A stretch of 64,000 nt of DNA from Urechidicola croceus (GCF_001761325.1 NZ_CP017478.1:2315501-2379500); one strand, 5' to 3'; positions 28,410 through 37,944 are shown, counted from the stretch's first letter. A program made the numbers and translations. Notes: generated by a model from the letters alone, not told the origin.

Positions 28410-29438
28410 ATGAAAGAAATGTTAGATAAGGTTACGAAATTGATTCATGACGTTCAAGCGTTTAATGCCACTTCAAAAGATGAAATAGAGGCGTTCAGAA
28501 TTAAATATTTAGGAAGTAAAGGTTTATTAAAAGATTTATTTAATGAATTTAAAACGGTTGATAATTCTTTAAAAAAGGATTTAGGTCAAGCGTTAAATAA
28601 TTTAAGAAATTCTGCAACTGATAAAGTACAAGAATTAAACGATTCTATTGAAAATCAACAAGAAACTAAAAGTTTTTATGGTGATTTAACACGACCATCT
28701 GAACCTATTGAACTAGGGTCTCGTCATCCTATTTCATTGGTTAGAAACAGAATTGTTGAAGTTTTTTCAAAAATTGGATTTACAGTTTCTGAAGGACCAG
28801 AAATTGAAGATGATTGGCACAATTTCACAGCATTGAACTTGCCAGAATATCATCCTGCAAGAGATATGCAAGACACTTTCTTTGTTGAAAAAGATCCTGA
28901 TTTATTATTGAGAACGCATACTAGTTCTGTTCAAGTTCGTTATATGGAAAATAACGAGCCTCCTATTCGTACTATTTCTCCAGGTCGTGTATTTAGAAAT
29001 GAAGATATTTCTGCTCGTGCTCATTGTATTTTTCATCAAGTTGAAGGTTTATATATAGATACTGATGTTTCATTTGCCGATTTAAAACAAACACTTTTAT
29101 ACTTTACTAAAGAGATGTTTGGAAAATCAAAAATCAGATTACGTCCATCATATTTCCCATTTACTGAGCCAAGCGCTGAAGTTGATATATATTGGGGATT
29201 GGAAACAGAAGTTGATTACAAAATCACTAAAGGAACTGGCTGGTTAGAAATTATGGGTTGCGGAATGGTAGATCCAAACGTATTAAAAAATGCCAATATC
29301 GATCCTGAAAAATATACAGGATATGCTTTTGGAATGGGAATAGAGCGTATTGCAATGTTATTATATCAAATTCCAGATATCAGAATGTTTTATGAAAACG
29401 ATGTGCGTTTCTTAGAACAATTCAAATCTGTTTTATAA
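28410..29438 (+). CDS. pheS: Phenylalanyl-tRNA synthetase alpha subunit
   Basis: The 342-residue alpha subunit of the class II enzyme that charges tRNA-Phe. It has the N-terminal coiled-coil (residues 1-90), motif 2 around RVFRNEDISARAHCIFHQVEG, and motif 3 in YAFGMGIERIAMLLY. Length fits bacterial PheS. The beta subunit pheT is not in this window, so the two genes are unlinked, as is common in this group. A strong terminator follows. Confidence 0.97.
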   Translation: MKEMLDKVTKLIHDVQAFNATSKDEIEAFRIKYLGSKGLLKDLFNEFKTVDNSLKKDLGQALNNLRNSATDKVQELNDSIENQQETKSFYGDLTRPSEPIELGSRHPISLVRNRIVEVFSKIGFTVSEGPEIEDDWHNFTALNLPEYHPARDMQDTFFVEKDPDLLLRTHTSSVQVRYMENNEPPIRTISPGRVFRNEDISARAHCIFHQVEGLYIDTDVSFADLKQTLLYFTKEMFGKSKIRLRPSYFPFTEPSAEVDIYWGLETEVDYKITKGTGWLEIMGCGMVDPNVLKNANIDPEKYTGYAFGMGIERIAMLLYQIPDIRMFYENDVRFLEQFKSVL

Positions 29439-29456
29439 AAAAACAAACTATTATTT

Positions 29457-29494
29457 AAAAAAAGCCATTCTTCTTAAGAAGAATGGCTTTTTTC
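29457..29494 (+). terminator. Rho-independent terminator of pheS
   Basis: AAAGCCATTCTTC (29461-29473) and GAAGAATGGCTTT (29478-29490) form a perfect 13-bp stem around TTAA, flanked by A and T runs, 22 bases after the pheS stop. Confidence 0.92.
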
Positions 29495-29587
29495 TATTAC
29501 TTAAAATATATCGTTAATTAATAAGGAATATGATATTTTTTATACACCAAAATTTATAAATTTTCAATTAACAAATTCTTAACTTTT

Positions 29588-29615
29588 TATTAGTTCGGTT
29601 TAAACCGAACTAATA
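29588..29615. promoter_or_regulatory. 28-bp perfect palindrome, operator of the RND efflux operon
   Basis: Half-site TATTAGTTCGGTTT is followed directly by its reverse complement with no spacer. The next pair outwards (29587/29616) does not match. The palindrome ends 1 base before the -7 element at 29617, so a bound protein would block promoter use. The likely ligand is the GbsR/MarR-type regulator encoded immediately downstream, or the TetR encoded at the end of the operon. Confidence 0.8.
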
Positions 29616-29616
29616 G

Positions 29617-29624
29617 TACATTTG
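29617..29624 (+). promoter_or_regulatory. -7 promoter element of the efflux operon
   Basis: TACATTTG matches TAnnTTTG, 19 bases before the TTG start at 29644. Confidence 0.65.
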
Positions 29625-29643
29625 CTTTTTTAAAAAAAGAATT

Positions 29644-30156
29644 TTGATAGAAAATAGTACAATCATTTCAAAAAGAAGTGAATTAACCGAAAAACTAGGT
29701 GTTCATTTAGAATGTGTAGATAAGTTAGCACCTGTAGCAGCTCGCATCGTTGCTCATTTAATATTAGTTGGTCAACATGGGACTACATTTGATGAATTAG
29801 TTAAAAATCTTAGTGCAAGTAAAAGCACAATTTCAACACACCTTAACTCTTTACAAAGCATAAATAGAATTACCTATTTTACTAAAACTGGTGATAGAAA
29901 AAAATACTTCGTTGTTAGTCCTACCGGAATCATAAAATCTATGGATAATATGTTAGAAATGTGGGAGCAGAAAAAACAAATGCACATAGAGATTAAAGAG
30001 TATAAAGAAACATATAACAATTTGCTATGTAACAAAACTCAATCAGAACTTGAATTTGATTTAGAGTTTCACAAAGACTATTTACAATATATAAATGAAG
30101 CAAGTGCTTCTATATCGAAAATTAAAGAAAAACTTATTAAAAATATTAAAGACTAA
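29644..30156 (+). CDS. GbsR/MarR-type transcriptional regulator
   Basis: A 170-residue winged-helix regulator. The DNA-binding part has APVAARIVAHLILVGQHGTT and the recognition-helix region LSASKSTISTHLNSLQSINR, typical of the GbsR subfamily of MarR; a C-terminal helical region (residues 100-170) should dimerise. The only reasonable start is TTG at 29644, preceded by an A-rich stretch (AAAAAAAGA) as a weak ribosome-binding site; no in-frame ATG occurs before the helix-turn-helix. It is the first gene of the RND operon, 9 bases before the adaptor gene, and likely represses it from the adjacent 28-bp palindrome. Confidence 0.85.
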   Translation: MIENSTIISKRSELTEKLGVHLECVDKLAPVAARIVAHLILVGQHGTTFDELVKNLSASKSTISTHLNSLQSINRITYFTKTGDRKKYFVVSPTGIIKSMDNMLEMWEQKKQMHIEIKEYKETYNNLLCNKTQSELEFDLEFHKDYLQYINEASASISKIKEKLIKNIKD

Positions 30157-30165
30157 TTCAACCAT

Positions 30166-31299
30166 ATGAAAAATAAATCTATACTACTTTCAACCCTATC
30201 AATTATAGGTTTGATAATTATACAAAGTTGTTCTACTAAAGCAGAAAACAAAGTTGCACCTGCTCTTCCACCAGCAACTTATCCTGTATCAGAAATACAA
30301 AAGACCACTGTAACTGGCTATGAATCATACCCAACGAATATTGAAGGGATAATAAATAGTGATATCCGTGCTAAAGCGACTGGATATATTCAAAAAGTTT
30401 TAGTTGATGAAGGACAAAAAGTAAGAAAAGGGCAAACCTTATTTAAACTTGAAACTCAGTCATTAAATCAAGATGCTGGAGCTGCAAAAGCAAGAATCAA
30501 TGTTGCTCAAGTAGAAGTTGACAAACTAAAACCATTGGTTGAAAAAAATATTATTAGCCCAGTGCAATTAGAAACAGCAAAAGCAAATCTAGCACAAGCA
30601 AAAGCAAACTATAGTAGTATTGCAGCAAATATAGGTTATGCAACTGTTAAAAGTCCTGTAGATGGATATGTTGGAGCAATCGCTTTTAGAGAAGGCTCAC
30701 TTGTAAGTCCGAATGATACAACTCCATTAACTACCATTAGTGATATTGACGAAGTATATGCATTCTTTAGTATGAATGAATCAAAATATTTAGACTTTAT
30801 CCAAAATACCAAAGGTAAAAACTTGGAAGAAAAAATATCAAACTTTCCAAAAGTTGAACTTATTCTAGCTAATGGAAAAAGTTATTCTGAAAAAGGTACA
30901 ATTGAAACCAGTTCAGGTCAAATTAATCAAAATACAGGAACTGTAAGTTTCAGAGCCGTATTTAAAAATCCAAATCAATTATTGACTAATGGAAATAGTG
31001 GTAAAATTAAAATACCTATTCTATATGAAAATACGATCGTTATACCACAAACAGCAACCTATGAACAACAAGGTAAAGTCATGCTTTTTAAATTAGGAGA
31101 AGGTAACAAGGTAACCTCTTCAATTGTAGAAGTAAAAGCAATTGTAGACAACTTATATGTTCTAGATTCTGGCGTAAATACTGCTGATAAAATTGTAGTA
31201 GCTGGTGCTGGAAAATTAAGAAACGATATGGAAATAACACCGCAAATAGTTCCATTTGATGAGGCTACAAAGCCTGTCTCAAAATTATTTAAAAACTAG
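30166..31299 (+). CDS. RND efflux periplasmic adaptor (membrane fusion protein), lipoprotein
   Basis: A 377-residue HlyD/AcrA-type adaptor that links the inner-membrane pump to the outer-membrane channel. A signal peptide ends at a lipobox cysteine (IIIQSCST, C22), so it should be lipid-anchored. The barrel-sandwich/lipoyl half motifs are visible (IRAKATGYIQKVLVDEGQ and TVKSPVDGYVGAIAF), flanking a coiled-coil hairpin rich in A, K and Q. It belongs to the HAE1-type set with the next two genes, separated by 13 bases from the pump. Confidence 0.93.
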   Translation: MKNKSILLSTLSIIGLIIIQSCSTKAENKVAPALPPATYPVSEIQKTTVTGYESYPTNIEGIINSDIRAKATGYIQKVLVDEGQKVRKGQTLFKLETQSLNQDAGAAKARINVAQVEVDKLKPLVEKNIISPVQLETAKANLAQAKANYSSIAANIGYATVKSPVDGYVGAIAFREGSLVSPNDTTPLTTISDIDEVYAFFSMNESKYLDFIQNTKGKNLEEKISNFPKVELILANGKSYSEKGTIETSSGQINQNTGTVSFRAVFKNPNQLLTNGNSGKIKIPILYENTIVIPQTATYEQQGKVMLFKLGEGNKVTSSIVEVKAIVDNLYVLDSGVNTADKIVVAGAGKLRNDMEITPQIVPFDEATKPVSKLFKN

Positions 31300-31312
31300 A
31301 AATTCATAAATT

Positions 31313-34300
31313 ATGTTAAAAACATTTATTGAAAGACCAGTTCTTTCAACAGTTATTTCTATTATCATAGTGATGCTTGGAGTTATTAGTATTTCAAGTT
31401 TACCAATTGAAGAATACCCAGATATTGCACCACCTACAATTAAAGTATCAGCATCTTATCCTGGAGCCAATGCAGAAACTGTATTAGAAAGTGTAATCAT
31501 TCCTATTGAAGAGCAAATTAATGGTGTAGAAGGAATGACATACATTACCTCTACAGCATCAAATAATGGTACTGCAGATATCACTGTTTACTTTGACCAA
31601 AGTATGGATGCCGATATTGCTGCAGTTAATGTACAAAACCGTGTAGCAAGAGCAAATCCATTATTACCTCAAGAGGTTAAACAAACTGGTGTTACAACAT
31701 CAAAACAACAAACAAGTGCATTGATGTTTTTATCAATGTATACCGACAGTGAAGACTATGATGCAACATTTATTCAGAATTACTTAAAAATTAATGTAAT
31801 TCCTACTCTACAAAGAATCAAAGGAGTTGGTGATGTAAGTGTATTCTCACAACAAGATTACGCTATGCGTATTTGGTTAAAACCAGAAAAATTGGCCGCT
31901 TATAATTTAATTCCATCTGATATTTTGGCGGTATTACAAGAACAAAACTTAGAAGCAGCAGCAGGTTCTTTAGGTGAAAATAATGGTGAAGTTTTCTCAT
32001 ATGTATTGACCTATAGCGGACGTTTTAAACAAGAAAAACAATACGGAGATATTGTTATAAAAGCGTTAGGTAATGGAGAATTTTTGCGTTTAAATGATGT
32101 TGCTGATATAGAATTAGATGCACAATCATACTCTTCTAATGCAATGAGTTTAGGGCATCCTGCAGTATTTATGGGTGTTTTTCAAACCAAAGGATCAAAT
32201 GCACAAGAAATAATTGAAAACATAAAAATTTCTTTAGAAACTGTTAAAAAGGACTTGCCAGATGGATTAAACATCTTTATACCTTATGATACCAGTTTGT
32301 TCTTAAATGCTTCTATTGAAAAAGTAGTTCATACATTATTAGAGGCCTTTTTATTAGTGTTCCTAGTTGTGTTTATTTTCTTACAAGATTTACGTTCTAC
32401 TTTAATTCCGGCTATCGCAGTTCCGGTATCTATTATTGGAACGTTTTTCTTTCTAAATTTATTTGGATACTCCATCAATTTACTAACCCTTTTTGCAATT
32501 GTTTTAGCAATTGGTATTGTGGTTGATGATGCAATTGTGGTAGTTGAAGCAGTACATGCAAAGATAGATGACGGTGAAAAAAATGCTAAGAAAGCAACTT
32601 TAGATGCAATGCATGAAATATCAGGAGCTATTGTTTCTATTACTTTGGTGATGGCTGCTGTATTTATTCCTGTTACGTTTGTACAAGGGCCAACAGGTGT
32701 TTTTTATAAACAATTTGGAATTACGTTAATTATTGCCATTTTAATTTCGGCTGTTAACGCATTAACTTTAAGTCCTGCTTTATGTGCATTATTCTTAAAA
32801 TCACATGACGAAGATGAAGAATTAAAAAGCAAGAGTCCTTTAAAACGTTTTTATACACTTTTTAATCGTGGGTTTAATGCAACTGTTAATAAATATGGTA
32901 AATCACTTCAGTTCCTTTACAAGAAAAAATGGATTCCAACACTTTTATTAATTTTAGCAATCGTTGGTATATTTTGGGCTTCCAAAACTACTCCAACTGG
33001 GTTTGTACCTAGTGAAGATCGAGGAATTATTTTTGCCAATATAGAATTACCTGCAGGAGCCTCTTTAGATAGAACGAATGAGGTAATTAAAAGTTTATAT
33101 GGAAAAATAAACAGTTTAGATGGTGTTGTAGGAGTTTCTTTTATTAAAGGACGAAGTTTAATAAGTGGTGCTGGTAGTAACTACGGTTTCGGAATTGTAA
33201 AACTTGCTGATTGGAGTGAACGTGAAAATCCAGCACTTTCAAACCAAGCAATTACTGGTAAGTTATTTGGAATTGTAAGTGCAATTCCAGAAGCAAATAT
33301 TATTTTCTTTTCACCACCAAGTATTAGAGGTTTTGGTAACTCTGCTGGGTTTGAAGTTAATTTATTAGATAAGTTTGGAGGAGAATTTACAGATTTAGAT
33401 AAAGTGAATCAAGAGTTTGCGATGGCATTAATGAAACATCCTGAAATTAAGTATGCGCAATCTTCATTTAATACGAAGTATCCTCAATACGAAATGGAAG
33501 TGAATGTTCCTTTGGCTAAAGAAAAAGGTGTGCCAATTAACAGTATTTTCTCCACATTACAAGGATATATCGGAGGTGTATACGCATCTGATTTTTCTCG
33601 TTTTGGAAAACAATTTAGAGTATATATTCAATCATTACCAGAAGACAGAGCAAATGTGAATGCTTTAAACAGTATGTATGTGAGGACAGATAACGGAGAG
33701 ATGACACCTATTACACAGTTCGTTAATTTAAAACGTGTATATGGCCCACAATCTGTTACTCGTTTCAACTTATTTAATTCAACATCTATTACGGGAGCAA
33801 CCAATGAAGGTTTTAGTACTGGAGATGCAATTAGAGTGATTGAAGAAGAAGTTGCAAACTTACCTAGTAATTACACTGTTGCATATTCTGGTTTAACTCG
33901 TGAAGAAGTAAGTTCTGGAAATCAAACAACGTTTATTTTTATTCTTAGTATTCTATTTGTTTACTTTTTATTGTGTGCACAATACGAAAGTTATATCATT
34001 CCATTTGCTGTAGTTTTATCAATTCCTCTTGGAGTTTTTGGTGCATACATCAGTACAAATTTGTTAGGGTTAGAAAACAATATTTACTTTCAAATTGCCT
34101 TAATAATGTTGATTGGTTTATTGGCCAAAAACGCAATACTAATTGTAGAGTTTGCATTGGCAAGACGTAGAAACGGTGAGTCAATTGTCAATGCTGCTAT
34201 AAATGGAGCAAAAACACGTTTACGACCAATTTTAATGACCTCATTCGCCTTTATCTTAGGATTAATGCCTTTAGCCTTAGCAAAAGGTGTAGGTTCAGAA

Positions 34301-34468
34301 GGGAACAAATCTATTGGTACAGGAGCTGCTGGGGGAATGTTAATAGGAACTATTCTTGGAATATTTGTTATTCCAATATTGTTTATTCTATTCCAATGGA
34401 TACAAGAAAGAATTACTGGGTCACCTACTCCAAAAATAATTAATGAAGATAACTCATTAGAAAACTAG
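31313..34468 (+). CDS. RND multidrug efflux pump, AcrB/HAE1 type
   Basis: The 1051-residue inner-membrane transporter uses the proton gradient to export hydrophobic compounds. It has the typical start FIERPVLSTVISIIIVMLGV, a large periplasmic loop, the transmembrane segment ending with the proton-relay aspartates (IVVDDAIVVVEAV), a second periplasmic loop with GFVPSEDRG, and a C-terminal helix bundle with GLLAKNAILIVEFA and a conserved lysine. Length matches AcrB (about 1050). The substrate cannot be told. It sits between adaptor and outer-membrane factor in one operon. Confidence 0.96.
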   Translation: MLKTFIERPVLSTVISIIIVMLGVISISSLPIEEYPDIAPPTIKVSASYPGANAETVLESVIIPIEEQINGVEGMTYITSTASNNGTADITVYFDQSMDADIAAVNVQNRVARANPLLPQEVKQTGVTTSKQQTSALMFLSMYTDSEDYDATFIQNYLKINVIPTLQRIKGVGDVSVFSQQDYAMRIWLKPEKLAAYNLIPSDILAVLQEQNLEAAAGSLGENNGEVFSYVLTYSGRFKQEKQYGDIVIKALGNGEFLRLNDVADIELDAQSYSSNAMSLGHPAVFMGVFQTKGSNAQEIIENIKISLETVKKDLPDGLNIFIPYDTSLFLNASIEKVVHTLLEAFLLVFLVVFIFLQDLRSTLIPAIAVPVSIIGTFFFLNLFGYSINLLTLFAIVLAIGIVVDDAIVVVEAVHAKIDDGEKNAKKATLDAMHEISGAIVSITLVMAAVFIPVTFVQGPTGVFYKQFGITLIIAILISAVNALTLSPALCALFLKSHDEDEELKSKSPLKRFYTLFNRGFNATVNKYGKSLQFLYKKKWIPTLLLILAIVGIFWASKTTPTGFVPSEDRGIIFANIELPAGASLDRTNEVIKSLYGKINSLDGVVGVSFIKGRSLISGAGSNYGFGIVKLADWSERENPALSNQAITGKLFGIVSAIPEANIIFFSPPSIRGFGNSAGFEVNLLDKFGGEFTDLDKVNQEFAMALMKHPEIKYAQSSFNTKYPQYEMEVNVPLAKEKGVPINSIFSTLQGYIGGVYASDFSRFGKQFRVYIQSLPEDRANVNALNSMYVRTDNGEMTPITQFVNLKRVYGPQSVTRFNLFNSTSITGATNEGFSTGDAIRVIEEEVANLPSNYTVAYSGLTREEVSSGNQTTFIFILSILFVYFLLCAQYESYIIPFAVVLSIPLGVFGAYISTNLLGLENNIYFQIALIMLIGLLAKNAILIVEFALARRRNGESIVNAAINGAKTRLRPILMTSFAFILGLMPLALAKGVGSEGNKSIGTGAAGGMLIGTILGIFVIPILFILFQWIQERITGSPTPKIINEDNSLEN

Positions 34469-34472
34469 AAAA

Positions 34473-35870
34473 ATGAAAAAAAATAAAATATATAGTTTAA
34501 TACTAATTGCAAGTATTCCGATATTAATGACTTCTTGTTTTTCGGCAAAAGAATATGTAAGGCCTGAAATTATTCAGGATTCTCAATTTTTAACAAGTTC
34601 AATATCAGAGGATAGTTTATCTATGGCACAAGTATCTTGGAAAGAATTATTTACTGATGAAATTTTACAAAACCATATACAAGAAGCTTTAGATAATAAT
34701 ATTGATATCCGAATTGCTTTAGAGCAAATAAGTACTGCTGAAGCCTACTTAAAACAAGGAAAAGCGGCATATCTGCCAACTGTAAATGCAAATGGTCAAT
34801 ACACACACCAAGAAAATTCTAGCAATAGTCAATTTGGAGCTGCCTTTCCTTCAATAGATTCGTATGAATTAAGTGCTAATTTATCTTGGGAAGCAGATAT
34901 TTGGGGAAAAATAAGAAGTAATGAACGAGCGTATAACGCATCTTATTTACAATCGGTTGCAGCACATAAAGCGGTAAAAACAGCACTTATATCTCAAGTT
35001 TCAACTCTTTATTATCAGTTATTATCAGTTGATGATCAAATAAAAATTACTGAAGAAACTATACTAAATAGAACCAATAGTTTAGAAACTTCAAAATATT
35101 TGAAAGATGCAGGAAGCATAACAGAAGTAGCTGTTAAACAAACTGAAGCTCAATTATACACAGCTCAATCAATACTGATAGATTTAAAAATTCAAGAACG
35201 ATTATTAGAAAATACCCTTTCAATTTTATTAGGTAAGACTCCTGAAAAAATTAATCGTAGCACTCTAAATGAGCAATTAATCACAACTCCTTTAAATACT
35301 GGTGTGCCTTCACAACTTTTGAGCAATAGACCAGATTTAATGGCTGCCGAATATAATTTAATACAGGCCTTTGAATTGACTAATGTAGCAAGAAGTAACT
35401 TTTATCCATCATTAACTTTATCTGCTTCTGGCGGATTACAAAGTTTAGATTTTGATAATTTTTTTGATGCAAATTCACTATTCTCAACGTTGGTAGGAGG
35501 AATAACTCAACCAATTTTTAATGGAAGAAAAATAAAAACTCAATACGAAATTTCCCAAGCACTCCAAGAACAAGCGCGTTTAGAATTTAAACAAACGTAT
35601 CTTGTTGCAAGTAAAGAAGTCTCAGATGCACTATTTTCTTATCAAGCAATAACTGAAAAAATTGCTGTAAAAGAAAAAGAATTTGAGGCTTACAAACTTG
35701 CAAGTGACTATTCAGCAGAGTTATTGAATAATGGGTATGCTAATTATTTAGAAGTATTAAGAGCCGAAGAGAATGCACTAAATTCAAAACTAAGTTTGAT
35801 TTCAGTAAAATACAATCAACTAAAATCAATTGTTGATTTATATGAGGCTCTTGGTGGTGGATGGCAATAA
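34473..35870 (+). CDS. Outer-membrane efflux channel lipoprotein (TolC/NodT family)
   Basis: A 465-residue outer-membrane factor. The signal peptide ends at the lipobox cysteine in IPILMTSCFS (C22), and the N-terminal region ends with a WKELFTDEIL motif typical of the NodT/OprM group. Two halves of alternating helices and strands follow, with the characteristic LLSNRPDLMAAEYNLIQA, NFYPSLTLSASGG and NGYANYLEVLRAEENALNSK sequences. It starts 4 bases after the pump gene, giving a complete tripartite system. Confidence 0.94.
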   Translation: MKKNKIYSLILIASIPILMTSCFSAKEYVRPEIIQDSQFLTSSISEDSLSMAQVSWKELFTDEILQNHIQEALDNNIDIRIALEQISTAEAYLKQGKAAYLPTVNANGQYTHQENSSNSQFGAAFPSIDSYELSANLSWEADIWGKIRSNERAYNASYLQSVAAHKAVKTALISQVSTLYYQLLSVDDQIKITEETILNRTNSLETSKYLKDAGSITEVAVKQTEAQLYTAQSILIDLKIQERLLENTLSILLGKTPEKINRSTLNEQLITTPLNTGVPSQLLSNRPDLMAAEYNLIQAFELTNVARSNFYPSLTLSASGGLQSLDFDNFFDANSLFSTLVGGITQPIFNGRKIKTQYEISQALQEQARLEFKQTYLVASKEVSDALFSYQAITEKIAVKEKEFEAYKLASDYSAELLNNGYANYLEVLRAEENALNSKLSLISVKYNQLKSIVDLYEALGGGWQ

Positions 35871-35886
35871 AATAATTTAACTAAAA

Positions 35887-36483
35887 ATGATTGATAAAAA
35901 AGAACTTTTAGAGTGTTCAATTACTAAATTTCTAAAATTTGGTAGTAAAGCGTTTACGCTAGATGAACTCTCTAAAGATCTTGGAATATCAAAAAAATCA
36001 ATATATAAGTACTTTAATACAAAAGAAGATCTTGTAACAGAAGGAATCATTTATCTAATTGAGAAATATTCTGATGAAGTTGAAGAACGTATTTTGGATA
36101 TTGAAGATCCTATCAAAAAAATCATTGTAACATATAAAATTGGGTTTGAATATTTAAAACTATTCAAACCCTCTTTTTTGTTTGGTTTAAAAAAATACTA
36201 CCATAATGCTGATAATTTCTTTGAAAACTTTAGAATTGAAGTTGTAAAAAAATCTATTTTACCACTGCTTGAAGAAGCACAAATTAAACAGTATCTTCGC
36301 AAAGATTTAAATTTAAATTTAATGTGTGATTTATACTTCTATAAAATTTCAGATTATCTTTTTAATCCCATAAATTTATTTGACAAGTATGAATCTCATG
36401 AAATTCTAGATCATTTAATAATCAATAATTTAAGAGGTTTTCTTACTGATAAGTATTTTGAAAATCATCATTTACCCGTTTAA
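35887..36483 (+). CDS. TetR family transcriptional regulator
   Basis: A 198-residue regulator with an N-terminal TetR helix-turn-helix (FTLDELSKDLGISKKSIYKY followed by FNTKEDLV) and a helical ligand-binding domain. It lies 16 bases after the outer-membrane factor gene, at the end of the efflux operon, so the operon encodes two regulators of different families. It may recognise the 28-bp palindrome or a site elsewhere. Confidence 0.88.
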   Translation: MIDKKELLECSITKFLKFGSKAFTLDELSKDLGISKKSIYKYFNTKEDLVTEGIIYLIEKYSDEVEERILDIEDPIKKIIVTYKIGFEYLKLFKPSFLFGLKKYYHNADNFFENFRIEVVKKSILPLLEEAQIKQYLRKDLNLNLMCDLYFYKISDYLFNPINLFDKYESHEILDHLIINNLRGFLTDKYFENHHLPV

Positions 36484-36489
36484 CTGTTT

Positions 36490-36885
36490 ATGAAAAAAGA
36501 CATTAAAATACCTAAAGTTACCAATGTAGAATTAGCAATTGTTAAGGAATTCAACTCAACATATCAAACTGATGATTGGAATGTGTACATCATCAATAAT
36601 AAACCTACAGATTTAGAAATGGTTTTAATTGTTTCTCATGGTTATGATGATAAAGATCAAACTTCTTTAATGCGTCATAAAATTGAGAAATTACCTGCAA
36701 ACTCTTATGCAAAAATTGAATTGATTCAGCCAGAAATATTTAAGTTAAATAATGAGTTTAAGGTATCTTTTTTTGAAGACAACCAGTTAAAAGATAAAAC
36801 TTATACAATTCCAAAAAATACAATAAAAGATGGTTCTTTAAGAGTGATTAAAGAATTAGATAAAAAGGGAATTGTTATTAAATAG
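36490..36885 (+). CDS. Conserved small cytoplasmic protein of unknown function
   Basis: 131 residues, no signal peptide or membrane segment. Visible features are the DWNVYIINNKPTDLEMVLIV strand-rich segment and a basic, charged C-terminus. Proteins like this are common in Flavobacteriia and are sometimes mislabelled phenylalanyl-tRNA synthetase subunit alpha; nothing in the sequence resembles a synthetase. The start is 6 bases after the tetR stop, so it may be the last gene of the efflux operon. Function unknown. It ends 6 bases from the convergent hydrolase gene. Confidence 0.7.
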   Translation: MKKDIKIPKVTNVELAIVKEFNSTYQTDDWNVYIINNKPTDLEMVLIVSHGYDDKDQTSLMRHKIEKLPANSYAKIELIQPEIFKLNNEFKVSFFEDNQLKDKTYTIPKNTIKDGSLRVIKELDKKGIVIK

Positions 36886-36891
36886 TTATTA

Positions 36892-37944
36892 CTATTTTTT
36901 ATTTATTTCAGGCACAATATATTCGCTCACAACTTTAAATTGCATATCTACAATTGCCTTATTGTGCCCATGAGCAGCATTTGGAACTAAGAAATATTCT
37001 TTCTTGGGCGCTTCTATTTTATCAAAATATTCTTTTGAGGCCTCTTTTGGAGTCATAATATCTTCTTCTCCTTGAATATAATAAACTGGTAAATCAAGTT
37101 TAAATCCATCCGATAGAAAATCAATGTCTTTTTCCATCGATTTAATACCCATTTTTTTGTGACCTACAAAATGAATAAACGAATAATCATCACCATCATA
37201 CCGGTTTTTTCTATCAGTTTCATTATCATATTCTGGTCTTATATTCCACCATGTTTCAGGTGCTGGAGTTGAATGAAGCCTTTCATATTTTTTAAGTATT
37301 CTAAAAAACTGACCAATAGTTCTTGTATTGTCATATGGTGGTTTTCCTATTGAATTCAATTTAGAAATAGAAGAACTGTCTTTTGCTTCTTCAGACATTT
37401 TATATATTTTATCATATGCTTTTTTGTAGTTTCCGGAGAAACTGACAACTTGTGAATGTCCAACATAAGCATGAAATAAATCTGGTCGTTTTAAAATCAT
37501 TTTTGTTCCAAGAATTGACCCCCAAGATGTTCCTATCAATACAATTTTTTGTTGCTTTAAATGATTAATTAAGTATTCTGAAACTTTAATACCATCATCA
37601 ACCATTTGCTCTAAAGTAAGCGGATTGTTAAGTATATATTCTTCATCTAATTCGATTGGTGCAGTTTTGCCGTAAGTTCTTCCTGCTCCTCTTTGATCCC
37701 AATTAACCAAAACAAAATCTTTTTTCCAACTTCCATAAACAGTATCGTCAAATAGACTCATCGTACTTCCAGGACCTCCATGTAGAAAAAGAATTATAGG
37801 TTTATTTTTATCTTTTCCATCAATCGTAATCCATTGTTCAATATTATTAATTGTAATAAATTTATTTTCAGTAATACCTAAATTTTGAGCATTTGTAGAA
37901 AATAAAAACAAACTTCCAATTAGTAATAAATAGTTTAGTTTCAT
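36892..37944 (-). CDS. Secreted alpha/beta hydrolase, proline iminopeptidase-like
   Basis: A 350-residue protein with a signal peptide (ending LFSTNAQ) and an alpha/beta-hydrolase fold of peptidase family S33 type. It shows the oxyanion-hole motif FLHGGPGSTMS, the WDQRGAGRTYG segment, the nucleophile elbow IGTSWGS, and a late acid and histidine region (IQGEEDIMTPKEAS, NAAHGHN). It probably releases N-terminal residues from peptides in the periplasm, but esterase activity is possible. It is monocistronic. Confidence 0.8.
   Translation of the reverse strand: MKLNYLLLIGSLFLFSTNAQNLGITENKFITINNIEQWITIDGKDKNKPIILFLHGGPGSTMSLFDDTVYGSWKKDFVLVNWDQRGAGRTYGKTAPIELDEEYILNNPLTLEQMVDDGIKVSEYLINHLKQQKIVLIGTSWGSILGTKMILKRPDLFHAYVGHSQVVSFSGNYKKAYDKIYKMSEEAKDSSSISKLNSIGKPPYDNTRTIGQFFRILKKYERLHSTPAPETWWNIRPEYDNETDRKNRYDGDDYSFIHFVGHKKMGIKSMEKDIDFLSDGFKLDLPVYYIQGEEDIMTPKEASKEYFDKIEAPKKEYFLVPNAAHGHNKAIVDMQFKVVSEYIVPEINKK

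Noticed and set aside
36490-36885. The 131-residue protein as a phenylalanyl-tRNA synthetase fragment, as such proteins are labelled in some genomes.
   Set aside because: No synthetase motif is present, and an intact pheS lies at 28410.
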